Of a stretch of DNA of 64,000 bases, positions 1 through 9,247 are shown in pieces. A model generated the notes under the pieces. That model searched no databases. It was not told the origin of the DNA and saw nothing but the letters and a program-made list of their open reading frames with translations. The DNA is taken from assembly GCA_964642175.1 (NCBI GenBank), contig CAZXOK010000002.1, positions 387,296 through 451,295 on the forward strand. The letters are read 5' to 3'. Position 1 is the stretch's first letter, and the number at the start of each line of letters is the position of its first letter. This DNA is from JANQGG01 sp964642175 (GTDB taxonomy: Bacteria; Bacteroidota; Chlorobiia; Chlorobiales; Chloroherpetonaceae). The position numbers and the translations under genes were made by a program.

Positions 1-2
1 TA

Positions 3-311
3 TTGAGGATCAATGCTGAAAAGAAAAATAAACCAATCATCACCAGTAAATCAGCCAAAATTAAAACTTTTTTTCAGAATGTCTTTGCCTACATCATACT
101 CTTGATGATGCTCCTGAAGCAAGACGCGTTATTTAATGCTGCAATATCATCAAACGTTAAACTAGCTCTGTCTTCTCCATGGATGGATTACTTTATGCTG
201 GCATTAACCGTATTTACCGTATATACCGGCGTGACTTACGTGATTGTAAATTGGAAAGTGATACGAGAAACCTACCTTGGATTTCGTTCATCTTTTAAAG
301 CCCTGATCTAA
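3..311 (+). CDS. pgsA: CDP-diacylglycerol-glycerol-3-phosphate 3-phosphatidyltransferase, 3' end (partial)
   Basis: This is the C-terminal part of a CDP-alcohol phosphatidyltransferase; the reading frame is open to the window edge, so the 5' end lies outside. The visible 102 residues begin with a charged stretch rich in Lys and Ser (KSAKIKTFFQNV), typical of the cytoplasmic loop before the last helices of PgsA. Two membrane segments follow (AYIILLMMLL and MLALTVFTVYTGVTYVIV), then a basic tail. PgsA makes phosphatidylglycerophosphate from CDP-diacylglycerol and glycerol-3-phosphate in the inner membrane. The catalytic CDP-alcohol motif is not in the window, so the call rests on this tail and on the next gene, pgpA, which starts three bases after the stop and performs the following step. 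Confidence 0.7.
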   Translation: MRINAEKKNKPIITSKSAKIKTFFQNVFAYIILLMMLLKQDALFNAAISSNVKLALSSPWMDYFMLALTVFTVYTGVTYVIVNWKVIRETYLGFRSSFKALI

Positions 312-314
312 AAC

Positions 315-791
315 GTGGTACTATCAATTCTAGCTAAAGTCTTTGGTACCGGGTTAGGTACCGGGTACATACCTTTTGCCTCGGGGACATTCGGCAGCTT
401 ACTGGCCGTTCTGATCTACTGGTTTTTTCCGGGATTCGACTCACTGGTGTTTTTTATACCTACCATTCTGGCATGCCTGATCCTGGGCATTTGGGCCAGC
501 TCTTTGCTGGAGCAATATTACGGGCATGATCCATCGGAAGTGACCATAGATGAAGTGGTCGGTCAGTGGATAGCCTTGTTGTTTCTGCCCAAAACCCTTA
601 CAGTGGTTTCAATCGCCTTTATCAGTTTCAGGGTGTTTGATATTCTGAAAATTGAACCCGTAAATCAATTACAGAAACTACCCAAAGGGTATGGAGTGAT
701 GATGGACGATGTAATGGCAGGAATTTATGCCAATTTAACCTGCCATGCTATCTTGTGGATGATGGCCAGATATGAGGCATTCATACAATAA
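315..791 (+). CDS. pgpA: phosphatidylglycerophosphatase A
   Basis: PgpA removes phosphate from phosphatidylglycerophosphate to give phosphatidylglycerol in the inner membrane. The 158-residue protein has the family's conserved N-terminal GTGYIPFASGTFGSL, the acidic metal-binding segment VTIDEVVGQW near residue 78, the DDVMAGIYANL motif near residue 132, and about four hydrophobic segments. The start is GTG at 315, three bases after the stop of the pgsA remnant, which suggests translational coupling. A bidirectional terminator follows directly. The two genes form a phosphatidylglycerol synthesis pair. Confidence 0.93.
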   Translation: MVLSILAKVFGTGLGTGYIPFASGTFGSLLAVLIYWFFPGFDSLVFFIPTILACLILGIWASSLLEQYYGHDPSEVTIDEVVGQWIALLFLPKTLTVVSIAFISFRVFDILKIEPVNQLQKLPKGYGVMMDDVMAGIYANLTCHAILWMMARYEAFIQ

Positions 792-792
792 A

Positions 793-814
793 AAAGCCGA
801 CAGACGCCGGCTTT
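793..814. terminator. bidirectional terminator between pgpA and dxs
   Basis: Perfect inverted repeat AAAGCCG / CGGCTTT with an 8-nt loop between the convergent stops of pgpA and dxs; A and T runs flank the stem so it can act in either direction. Confidence 0.75.
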
Positions 815-828
815 AAAATGTGTTGTGA

Positions 829-2781
829 TCAGGTGATCTCCACTAAATTCTCAGAGTGAGAGAATTCTAAAATCCTCCTGGTTATACCTTCCGGATCCAG
901 TCCAATTTCTTTTTGCAATTCTCCGGCTGACCCGTGATCGATAAACCGATCGGGTATACCCATAATCAGGACCTGGTTTCGGTATTGCTTGGATTGGATG
1001 TATTCTAATACACCGCTTCCGAAACCACCAACCACAGAATTTTCTTCCAGCGTTACAATACGAGGGAATCGCTCGCAAATGGCATCAATCAGGTCTGTGT
1101 CCAGCGGTTTTACAAAACGCATGTTAGCCAGAAGTGGATTTACACCCTGGGCTTTCAATAACTCGGCAGCTTTAAGGGCATGATTTCCCATGACTCCTGC
1201 CGATAAAATGGCAATCTCTTCACCATCCTGCAAGATTTCACCTTTGCCAATTTCAATCTTTTTAAATCCTTTTTCCAGTTTCATACCGGTTGCATTCCCA
1301 CGAGGGTAGCGTATGGCAACAGGTCCGTCTTTATGCAGCGAGGCGGTGAACATCATGTCGCGAAGTTCCTGCTCATTCATAGGCGCCATGATCATCATGT
1401 TTGGAACCACGCGAAGATATGAAATATCAAATGTGCCGTGGTGAGTTGGACCGTCGGCACCAGCAAACCCGGCACGATCCAGGCAGAACATTACAGGCAA
1501 TTTCTGAAGGGCCACATCGTGGATGACATGGTCGAAGGCACGTTGCAGGAATGTCGAGTAAATGGCACATACAGGGTGGAAGCCCTGGGTGGCTAAACCG
1601 GCAGCAAAGGTAACAGCGTGGCCTTCGGCTATGCCAACATCATAAAACTGGTCGGGTAAGCTGTCGCGAAGCATGCTGAGTGATGTACCCGATGGCATGG
1701 CAGCCGTTATACCTACTATTGACTTGTTCTCAGTTGCCAATTCAACCATAGCCTGACCAAACACATCCTGGTATTTGGGTGGTGAATCTGAAGTCTTGGG
1801 TTTTGAAACGGTATCGCCTGTAATGCGGTCGAACGCACCACTGGCGGCATGCCACTTGGTCTGGTTTTCTTCTGCAGGTTTAAACCCTTTTCCTTTAACC
1901 GTTATCACATGCAGAAGTTTAGGGTGAGGCATATTTTTGATCTCACTTAAAATTTTAGCGAGATGCTCAGCATTATGGCCATCAACAGGGCCAAAGTACC
2001 GGAAACCAAGGGCTTCAAAAAAGGAACCCGGTGTCAGGGCTGCTTTTAAACCATCTTCAATACCCCGAACAACCCGACGTGCGGTGGAGCCAATTTCGTT
2101 ATCAAATCGTGAAAGGGTTTCCCAGATATCCCTGCGAAGTTTGTTGTAGGTGCTGCTTGTTGTGAAGTCGGTCAGGTAATTACGCAGACCACCCACATTT
2201 TGGTCAATCGACATGCAGTTGTCGTTCAGGATAATGGTGACATCTGTTTTCAGATGCCCGATATGGTTGAGGCCTTCAAACGCCAGCCCACCTGTCAGGG
2301 AACCATCCCCAATAATAGCAGCTACTTTATAATCCTCTTTGGCTAGATCCCTTGCAGCAGCCATTCCTGCCGCTGCTGAAATAGAAGTTGATGCATGGCC
2401 CACACCAAAGGTATCGTAAGGGCTTTCACATCGCTTTGGAAAACCGGAGATGCCTTTGTATTTACGATTGCTGTGAAAGACATCGCGTCTGCCAGTTAAT
2501 ATTTTGTGAATGTATGCCTGGTGGCCAACATCCCATATCAGTTTATCTTGCGGGGTATTATAAGCGTAATGCAAGGCAACAGATAACTCTGCAACACCCA
2601 GGGTGGAACCAAAATGCCCACCATTCCGGGAGATCATATCAATTACAAAATTCCGACATTCCTCAGAGATCTCCTGAAGGTCGCTAAGATCATACTTGCG
2701 TAAGTCTTCAGGGCTGTTAATGTTGCTCAGATACTTTCCATATTGATTAGTCAAACTGGAAGACGTATTGTTCTTTTGCAT
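829..2781 (-). CDS. dxs: 1-deoxy-D-xylulose-5-phosphate synthase
   Basis: DXS condenses pyruvate and glyceraldehyde-3-phosphate with thiamine diphosphate; it is the entry step of the cytosolic MEP isoprenoid pathway. At 650 residues it has the family's usual length. The thiamine/metal site GDGSLTGGLAFEGLN then NDNCMSID is near residues 158-192. The N-terminal domain has HNGG-like NGGHFGSTLGVAEL, and the transketolase pyrimidine-binding domain contains DRAGFAGADGPTHHGTFD. The C-terminal transketolase domain (about 515-640) is complete. ATG start at 2781, with a 455-bp gap to the divergent exporter gene. Its presence means the cell needs IspH, which matters for the broken ispH at the other end of the window. 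Confidence 0.97.
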   Translation of the reverse strand: MQKNNTSSSLTNQYGKYLSNINSPEDLRKYDLSDLQEISEECRNFVIDMISRNGGHFGSTLGVAELSVALHYAYNTPQDKLIWDVGHQAYIHKILTGRRDVFHSNRKYKGISGFPKRCESPYDTFGVGHASTSISAAAGMAAARDLAKEDYKVAAIIGDGSLTGGLAFEGLNHIGHLKTDVTIILNDNCMSIDQNVGGLRNYLTDFTTSSTYNKLRRDIWETLSRFDNEIGSTARRVVRGIEDGLKAALTPGSFFEALGFRYFGPVDGHNAEHLAKILSEIKNMPHPKLLHVITVKGKGFKPAEENQTKWHAASGAFDRITGDTVSKPKTSDSPPKYQDVFGQAMVELATENKSIVGITAAMPSGTSLSMLRDSLPDQFYDVGIAEGHAVTFAAGLATQGFHPVCAIYSTFLQRAFDHVIHDVALQKLPVMFCLDRAGFAGADGPTHHGTFDISYLRVVPNMMIMAPMNEQELRDMMFTASLHKDGPVAIRYPRGNATGMKLEKGFKKIEIGKGEILQDGEEIAILSAGVMGNHALKAAELLKAQGVNPLLANMRFVKPLDTDLIDAICERFPRIVTLEENSVVGGFGSGVLEYIQSKQYRNQVLIMGIPDRFIDHGSAGELQKEIGLDPEGITRRILEFSHSENLVEIT

Positions 2782-3236
2782 GATTGCACTGTTTCTTTAC
2801 GGTTGAAAAATTCATAATGTCATGATTTCAAAAGAACCCAAATGTTCATAAAAGGCACCCTTTTTTTGGTAACGAATAATCTATCAACATTTCATATTAA
2901 ATAAAAGTAATTATTAACAAAATGCTGCAAGCATTGAGTTGGAAAATCCTGGCCTGTTACCCGAATAGGCCGTGTTTATTCAGTGTTGAGTTTCTAACAG
3001 ATTCTTATTGATATAAGTTGAATATATGCCGGTTAAAGTAAAAAAACCTGAAAGCTGTTGTGATTTAACCTGGCTGGTGTACCTTGTAGTTTTCAAATTA
3101 TATAATTTAATGTCTGCAGTTAAAAGCCTGGTGAAAAAAAACTGAGGAACGATATACAAGACCAAGCTGTAATTTCTAAGATACATGCATAAATAAAACC
3201 TCTGATGAAAGTATTGGTAACAAGGAGAGTTGCATT
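2782..3236. other. intergenic region between divergent dxs and MFS exporter
   Basis: About 455 bases with no convincing gene; short open frames here have no recognisable features. It must hold the promoters of both divergent genes. A small hairpin GGCCT / AGGCC lies at 2951-2971, and a Shine-Dalgarno AAGGAG at 3222-3227 sets the TTG start of the exporter. No operator I can name. Confidence 0.5.
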
Positions 3237-4841
3237 TTGAGAAATGCCTTATTAATCTTGCTCCAGCCTGACAAACTTAGTGAAGATTCCCGGCAAAAAG
3301 TTGTAACGATAGCCATTTTGTTCGTGATGTTTTTAGCGGCAATGGATGGAATGATAACCAGTACCATCATGCCCTCTGTTATCTCCTCGGTAGGTGGCTT
3401 ATCGCTTTTTCCCTGGGTTGGTACGGCTTTTATGCTGGCTTCCACCATCACAACCCCTTTGTATGGAAAACTCTCGGATTTATATGGACACAAGAAGTTT
3501 ATTGTGATTGCAATAGTGGTGTTTTTAATCGGTTCTGTTCTTTGTGGTATTGCGCAAAGCATGGTTCAGCTGATTGCGTTCAGGGCCATCCAGGGCATAG
3601 GAGCCGGTGGATTGATAACCATGAGCTTTATTATGTTCGGGTTGCTGTTCTCACCTCAAAAGCGTGCAAAAATGCAAAGCGCACTCAGCTCGGTCTGGGG
3701 GATTGCCAGTGTGGCCGGGCCAATTATTGGTGCTTTTTTTGTGGAGAACCTTTCATGGCGCTGGGCCTTTTTTGTGAATATTCCCTTGGGATTGATTTCG
3801 CTCTGGCTGATCCTTACCACGCTTCGCCTGCCCAACGATACAAAAACACGACATTCAATTGATTACAAAGGAGCCTTACTCTTTGCAAGCGGAGGTATTT
3901 TAATTCTGTTTTCATTTTTGGAGATGAGCCAGGCAAAGGTAGGTGTTTTGCAGCTCAGCACATTATTCATTGGCCTGTTATTACTTGTATTATTAGTGTG
4001 GCAAGAAAAACAAGCAGCTGAGCCGATCATTCCCATCTCGTTGTTCCGCAGCAGAGTATTTTATGTATCGGTGTTCCTGGGGTTTCTTGCCGGTGCCACA
4101 CTGTTTTCGGTTTCCAATATAATCCCCTTATTTGTTCAGGGAAGTCTGGGAGAATCGGCTGGCATTTCCGGTCGGGTGATCACCGGTATTTCTTTTGGTT
4201 GGGTATCTGGAACAATAATCTGTGGTCGGCTTCTGAACAAGGTTGGATTTAAGGCCATTTCCGTTTCCGGTGGTCTTGCCATGCTAATCGGGGTTGTATT
4301 GATGAGTCTTATCAGCCTGGATACCCCATGGTGGCATTTATTCATTAATAATTTTATTCTGGGCCTGGGTATGGGGTTTATTGCAACAAGCTCATTGATC
4401 GCAGTACAAAGCTCAGTGCCTCAAAAAACACTGGGCGCTGCAACAAGTACGGTCCAGTTGTTTCGTAGTGTAGGCGGAACCATTGGTCTCTCGGTTCTGG
4501 GGGGGCTACAGATCGGTCAGTTTCAACAGGGTTTGAGCACAGAGCTTGCCCGGAATCCTTCTTCATACCTGGAGAAACTCTATCAAGCCCCTCATGTTAT
4601 TTTAGACCCGTTAAACCGTCTCGAGTTGCCTGTATTGGAACTCAGGATAGTGAGCCAGTTACTGGCCGAATCCATTCAAGCCGTTTTTTTGATTGCATTG
4701 GCCATTGCCATGATCGTGTTTATATGGTCCTGGTTTATGCCGAAAGAGAATCCGGAAATGCTTTCCAAAGAAGCCGCTCAACCGGGCCAGGAAAAAGTAG
4801 TGCCCGGAAATTTAAGACCTGCTGATGAGCTGAACGGTTAA
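3237..4841 (+). CDS. MFS drug:H+ antiporter, DHA2 (EmrB/QacA) type
   Basis: A 534-residue, 14-helix major facilitator of the DHA2 family, which exports lipophilic drugs or dyes in exchange for protons across the inner membrane. Seen directly: motif A GKLSDLYGHKKF after helix 2, the RAIQGIGAGG motif B region near residue 118, and the motif C-like GIASVAGPIIGAFF followed by WRWAFFVNIP, all typical of DHA2. The TTG start at 3237 is chosen because AAGGAG lies nine bases upstream at 3222-3227. No adjacent membrane-fusion protein or TetR-type regulator is present, so the substrate is unknown. The 3' end overlaps the convergent glycosidase stop by four bases. Confidence 0.9.
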   Translation: MRNALLILLQPDKLSEDSRQKVVTIAILFVMFLAAMDGMITSTIMPSVISSVGGLSLFPWVGTAFMLASTITTPLYGKLSDLYGHKKFIVIAIVVFLIGSVLCGIAQSMVQLIAFRAIQGIGAGGLITMSFIMFGLLFSPQKRAKMQSALSSVWGIASVAGPIIGAFFVENLSWRWAFFVNIPLGLISLWLILTTLRLPNDTKTRHSIDYKGALLFASGGILILFSFLEMSQAKVGVLQLSTLFIGLLLLVLLVWQEKQAAEPIIPISLFRSRVFYVSVFLGFLAGATLFSVSNIIPLFVQGSLGESAGISGRVITGISFGWVSGTIICGRLLNKVGFKAISVSGGLAMLIGVVLMSLISLDTPWWHLFINNFILGLGMGFIATSSLIAVQSSVPQKTLGAATSTVQLFRSVGGTIGLSVLGGLQIGQFQQGLSTELARNPSSYLEKLYQAPHVILDPLNRLELPVLELRIVSQLLAESIQAVFLIALAIAMIVFIWSWFMPKENPEMLSKEAAQPGQEKVVPGNLRPADELNG

Positions 4842-6298
4842 TGTGTAACAAACAACAAACCTTCGTAAGGTCGCAGGCGAACGGTTAAATGATCGGGGAA
4901 GAGTTCAAATTGAGGGCTTTTCATGACTTCGGTTGAAATGATATCCACATGCTCGTAACTGGGGATGAACTCAAACGCATCGGTTTTCAGATCAAGAGTT
5001 TTGCAATTCGGGCTGAAATTGCCAACTGTTATAAATCTTTTTGATTTAACCCCGTTGGTGCGTTCAAATGCCACGACCTCATGATCGGCCTCACCATTAT
5101 AATTCAGCAAACGGAAACCTCCGCGGGTTATTGGTGTAAGTCGCATAACCCGTAAGATCTTTTCATAAAAATGCTTGATTTCATTATTTACCGGTTCTTT
5201 GGGTCTATTGACAAGTTGCACCGGTAGTTTTATTTGGCGGCCTTCAATTTGCCCATCGTGCAATAGCCGCATACCCAGGCTGGTAAGGCTTATCATGGCA
5301 GCCAGTTTTTGAAACGGGGCCATACACTGGGATGCCCGCTCTTCGTCGTGATTCTCAATAAAACGAACCAGTTTTTCCTGGAAATGGCAATCAGCTTTTA
5401 AATGATTGAACAGGCTGGATATATCGGCTCGTTTCAAACGATCGTAAAAGCGTTTATCGTAGGTGAAATCAAAACCAAGTTGCTGAAGATCCCACTCTTT
5501 ATCCCAATAAGCTTCGGCGATAAAAAGAAAATCCTGGAACTCCTTCTTTACTTCAGCAATTGCCCGTTCCCAGAACTCATGGCTCATTTCGCCGGTGGAA
5601 TTTCCCCATACCTGGTTATAAATATCCTTGAGCATCAGCATGGCCATATCGCACCGCACACCGTTGCACATTTTTGCGATTGACTTCAATTCTGCAATCA
5701 TAGCCTTCTGGAGGTCGGGATTGCCATAATTAAGCTGAAGGGTATCGGTCCAGGGTGGGAAGAACGGGTCGCGTCCATGGGCCAGGTAGCAGTTGGTATC
5801 GGTTTTGTAATAATTTTCAGGAACTTGGTTATAAACCCCCTCTGGAACCTGAACATAATACTCCGGATGAGTTTTCACCCATTTATGATCTAATGCCGTA
5901 TGATTGGGCACAAAATCCAAAATCAATTGAATATCGTATTCCAATAGTTGATTTCTGAATTTCTGAAGGCTCTGGCGATTGCCAATGTGTGGATTAAGTT
6001 CGTAATCCTGAATTGCATAGGGTGAAGACAAGATATCTTCGGGCTTCCACTCCGGATTGGCTTTGGCATAATCTTTCCAAAGGCCTTTGTGTGTGCGGGC
6101 AATCTGCTCACCACTTGGACCAACATTCCAGATACCCATCAGCCAGATGGCATTGATATTGTAATCGGCCCATTTCTGAACTTCTGATATCGGGATATTT
6201 GACAGCGACATCGGGGTTGAAAATTTTTCGGATAGTTCTTTGAGCCAAACACGTGTGTTGATTTCATAAACCAGGGGATATTTCACTGGATGACTCAT
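4838..6298 (-). CDS. alpha-amylase family (GH13) glycoside hydrolase
   Basis: A 486-residue GH13 enzyme. All four GH13 signature regions are visible: I DFVPNH near residue 130, II GVRCDMAML with the nucleophile Asp near 217, III FIAEAYW with the acid/base Glu near 260, and IV IENHDE with the transition-state Asp near 316. A small C-terminal all-beta domain follows. There is no signal peptide, so it should act in the cytoplasm on alpha-glucans or small glucosides. It is not next to other glycogen genes; glgP lies 48 kb away. The exact substrate cannot be read from the sequence; amylase, glucosidase or glucosyltransferase are all possible. Confidence 0.88.
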   Translation of the reverse strand: MSHPVKYPLVYEINTRVWLKELSEKFSTPMSLSNIPISEVQKWADYNINAIWLMGIWNVGPSGEQIARTHKGLWKDYAKANPEWKPEDILSSPYAIQDYELNPHIGNRQSLQKFRNQLLEYDIQLILDFVPNHTALDHKWVKTHPEYYVQVPEGVYNQVPENYYKTDTNCYLAHGRDPFFPPWTDTLQLNYGNPDLQKAMIAELKSIAKMCNGVRCDMAMLMLKDIYNQVWGNSTGEMSHEFWERAIAEVKKEFQDFLFIAEAYWDKEWDLQQLGFDFTYDKRFYDRLKRADISSLFNHLKADCHFQEKLVRFIENHDEERASQCMAPFQKLAAMISLTSLGMRLLHDGQIEGRQIKLPVQLVNRPKEPVNNEIKHFYEKILRVMRLTPITRGGFRLLNYNGEADHEVVAFERTNGVKSKRFITVGNFSPNCKTLDLKTDAFEFIPSYEHVDIISTEVMKSPQFELFPDHLTVRLRPYEGLLFVTH

Positions 6299-6457
6299 GA
6301 TGCCACTTTCTTAAGATCTGAACAGTTTAATATGGTTATTTTCGTAAGAGTGATGCGTATATCCGGGTGCTATAACCTTATGAATATAAAAGGGTTTATA
6401 TTAAATTAAAAACTGATTAACACAGAAAGCTAATGTTACTGATTTTAAGTAATTGAT

Positions 6458-7354
6458 ATGTCTCATGATCACCATCACCATCATGGCAATGATCGTTCAG
6501 AAAAAAATCTGATCTGGGCATTCCTGCTTAATTTCACTTTTACCATCATCGAATTTATTGGCGGGATTTTAACCAACTCCGTAGCTATTCTCTCCGATGC
6601 ACTTCACGATTTAGGCGACACTTTGTTTATCGGCCTCTCTTATGTGTTTCAGCGGTTTTCGAAGAAAGACCGGGATGCTATGTATTCGTATGGTTATAAG
6701 CGTTTTTCATTAATCTCGGCACTTTTGAATTCTATTGTGCTTTTGATCGGGTCGGGCATTGTCATCTACCATGCCACAACCAGGTTATTTGAGCCCGAGT
6801 CTGTTGATCCTCAGGGAATGGTGTTTATTGCCATATTCGGAGTTGTGGTCAATGGGGCAGCAGTCCTGCGTCTTAAGCATGGCCATAGCATAAATGAACG
6901 CATGGTCATGCTGCATTTGCTGGAAGATGTATTGGGCTGGGCAGCTGTTTTGGTGGGCGCAATAGTAATGATCTTTTGGGAGCTCTACATCCTGGATCCG
7001 ATTCTCTCACTTGCAATTTCAGGATTTATACTCTGGAATGTGTATAAAAACTTCTACAGCTTTATTTCCACTTTTTTACAGGGTGTTCCAAAGAATGTTG
7101 ATCTCGGCGCCATGATTGAAAAGATGAAAAATGTCGAGCATGTGATCTCCATTCACGACATACATGTCTGGTCGATGGATGGCGAGTACAATGTTGGCTC
7201 ATTTCATGTGGTGATAGATGAGGGATTATCGGTAGATGACATCAAAAATCTGAAATCAGAGATAAAAGCTATTATAAAAGCGCATGGTATCAATCACGAA
7301 ACCATTGAAATTGAATTCCGCTCCGAAAGCTGTGAATATGTAGACTGTAAATAA
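6458..7354 (+). CDS. cation diffusion facilitator, Zn/Cd exporter (CzcD/ZitB type)
   Basis: A 298-residue CDF exporter that moves Zn2+, or Cd2+/Co2+, out of the cytoplasm in exchange for protons. The N-terminus is a histidine cluster (MSHDHHHHHGN) typical of zinc CDFs. Six membrane segments follow. The metal site is formed by LSDALHDLGD in helix 2 (HDxxD-type) and HLLEDVLGW in helix 5 (HxxxD). The C-terminal cytoplasmic ferredoxin-like dimer domain has HVISIHDIHVWSMDGE. No metal-responsive regulator is adjacent. ATG start at 6458; the gene ends two bases short of the convergent ABC exporter. Confidence 0.93.
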   Translation: MSHDHHHHHGNDRSEKNLIWAFLLNFTFTIIEFIGGILTNSVAILSDALHDLGDTLFIGLSYVFQRFSKKDRDAMYSYGYKRFSLISALLNSIVLLIGSGIVIYHATTRLFEPESVDPQGMVFIAIFGVVVNGAAVLRLKHGHSINERMVMLHLLEDVLGWAAVLVGAIVMIFWELYILDPILSLAISGFILWNVYKNFYSFISTFLQGVPKNVDLGAMIEKMKNVEHVISIHDIHVWSMDGEYNVGSFHVVIDEGLSVDDIKNLKSEIKAIIKAHGINHETIEIEFRSESCEYVDCK

Positions 7355-7355
7355 C

Positions 7356-9173
7356 CTAACTTAAATCGAATTGGAGCTCTGAAAGCATACGGTACAAGCC
7401 GTTCTCTTTTTCGAGTAACTCTAAATGCGTACCACTTTCATAAACCTCACCATCCTTGATCACCACAATTTTATCACATGTTTTAATGGTCGATAACCGG
7501 TGTGCAATAATAAACGATGTGCGACCCTCCATTAAGTGTTCCAGGGCATCCTGAACCAGTTTTTCTGATTCGGAATCCAACGAGCTGGTGGCTTCATCCA
7601 GAAGTAAAATAGCCGGATTACTTAAAATAGCCCTTGCAATGGCTATTCTCTGTCTCTGGCCTCCCGATAGTTTAACACCGCGCTCACCAACCAGTGTTTT
7701 ATAGCCTTCGGGAAACATGGATATAAATTCGTGGGCATGAGCCTGCTTGGCCGCAGATTGAATCAGCTCCGCACTGGCACCCGGACTGCCATAGGCTATG
7801 TTTTCCTCAATTGAGCCGCCGAATAAAAGAATATCCTGGGGCACAATGGCCATTTCCTTTCTGAGCGTGCTAAGCTCATAGGAATCGATAGGCTTGTTAT
7901 CAATATAAACCAGGCCTTGTTCAATCGGGTAAAACAGTTGAAGTAAATTGAGCAGCGTGGACTTTCCCGAACCGCTTGGCCCAACTAAGGCTATGCGTTC
8001 GCCGGGTTGTACTTGAAAATTAATATGTTTCAGGACTAAATTCTCGCGTCCGGGATAATGGAAACTAACATCATCAAAAACCACATGGCCATCGATAAGC
8101 CGATCTTTTCGGGACGTGGTTGTTGATGAAACAGGCTCAAGCGATAGCGTTTCAGGTGTTTGTTTCAGGATTTCAAAGACGCGTTCAGTTGCACCCAGGG
8201 CTTTTTGAATCTGGCTGAACAAATCGGCAAAACTCCCCATGGCAGCACCAATAAAGGTGGTATAAAGTAAAAACGCTGTTAAATCGCCTATACTGATCTC
8301 ACCGGATTGCACCAGTTTTGAACCATACCATAAGACCAGAATAATCGCACCAAACAGGCCAAAAATGATAAACGAGACAAATGCTCCCCTGTAGCGGGCT
8401 ACTTTAACAACGGAATCAACATATCGATGAATTCTGCCGTTAAAACGGTTGATTTCGTAACCTTCGTTGGCAAATGCTTTTACATTCAGAACACCCTGAA
8501 GCGTTTCTTCAACGATGGTGTTGCTATCGGCCAGGATATCCTGAGCCTTCTTTGACATTTTTCGGATCTTTCTGCCAATAAAAACTGCCAGAAGCACCAG
8601 AACCGGGAAAGATGAGATCATCACCAGGGTCAGTTTTAAAGACATAGTGGCAATAAGGGCAATACCGCCAACCATGGTGGCTAACTGGCGCAGTAGCTGC
8701 GAGAGCGAGGTGTTCATCGTATCCTGTATTTGTGTGAGATCTGCCGAAAGCCTGCTGTTAAGCTCACCTACTCGGCGATTCGATAGGAAAGACATGGGTA
8801 ACTGGATCAAGCGTGCATAGGTGTCCATACGCAGATCGGAAAGGGCTCGCTCACCAACTTCAACAAACCAAACCGATTGGAAAAATGAGAAGATCGCCTG
8901 AAGTGCAATAGCCAGGATAAGAGTTAAAGCGATCGTATCAATATCGCTGAACCATCCGCTTGAAGAATCCTGCAAAGCCGAGTCGACAAGTTGTCCGGTA
9001 ACAAAAGGAAACACCAGGCCGAGCAAACTGGTAATGACCATTGCCACAAGGGCAAGGAAAAATTTGGTTTTATATGGTGAGAGATAATTAAAAAGCTCTG
9101 TGGCTTGATTCAGGGATTCTTTACTGAGTTTGGGGGTTGGTAAATCAGCTGTGTCTTTCGACGAACGTGGCAT
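7356..9173 (-). CDS. ABC exporter, fused TMD-NBD (MsbA/LmrA-like half transporter)
   Basis: A 605-residue half-transporter that should work as a homodimer in the inner membrane. Residues about 35-325 carry six helices of the ABC_membrane domain. The ATPase domain has Walker A GPSGSGKST near 400, signature LSGGQRQR near 505, Walker B ILLLDEATSSLD and the H-loop IIAHRLST. Family members flip lipids or export drugs and peptides; no neighbour narrows this down. It runs in the same direction as the large sensor gene upstream, with a 74-bp gap. Confidence 0.92.
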   Translation of the reverse strand: MPRSSKDTADLPTPKLSKESLNQATELFNYLSPYKTKFFLALVAMVITSLLGLVFPFVTGQLVDSALQDSSSGWFSDIDTIALTLILAIALQAIFSFFQSVWFVEVGERALSDLRMDTYARLIQLPMSFLSNRRVGELNSRLSADLTQIQDTMNTSLSQLLRQLATMVGGIALIATMSLKLTLVMISSFPVLVLLAVFIGRKIRKMSKKAQDILADSNTIVEETLQGVLNVKAFANEGYEINRFNGRIHRYVDSVVKVARYRGAFVSFIIFGLFGAIILVLWYGSKLVQSGEISIGDLTAFLLYTTFIGAAMGSFADLFSQIQKALGATERVFEILKQTPETLSLEPVSSTTTSRKDRLIDGHVVFDDVSFHYPGRENLVLKHINFQVQPGERIALVGPSGSGKSTLLNLLQLFYPIEQGLVYIDNKPIDSYELSTLRKEMAIVPQDILLFGGSIEENIAYGSPGASAELIQSAAKQAHAHEFISMFPEGYKTLVGERGVKLSGGQRQRIAIARAILSNPAILLLDEATSSLDSESEKLVQDALEHLMEGRTSFIIAHRLSTIKTCDKIVVIKDGEVYESGTHLELLEKENGLYRMLSELQFDLS

Positions 9174-9247
9174 GGTGTTTGATTTTAAAAATACTACAAA
9201 ATAAAAGCACTACTCCTAATGCAAAAGATGTTTAAAAAGTTGATGCA

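Noticed and set aside
2980..3186. Small minus-strand open frame in the dxs-exporter gap
   Set aside because: No conserved motif and no ribosome site; AT-rich composition makes chance frames common.
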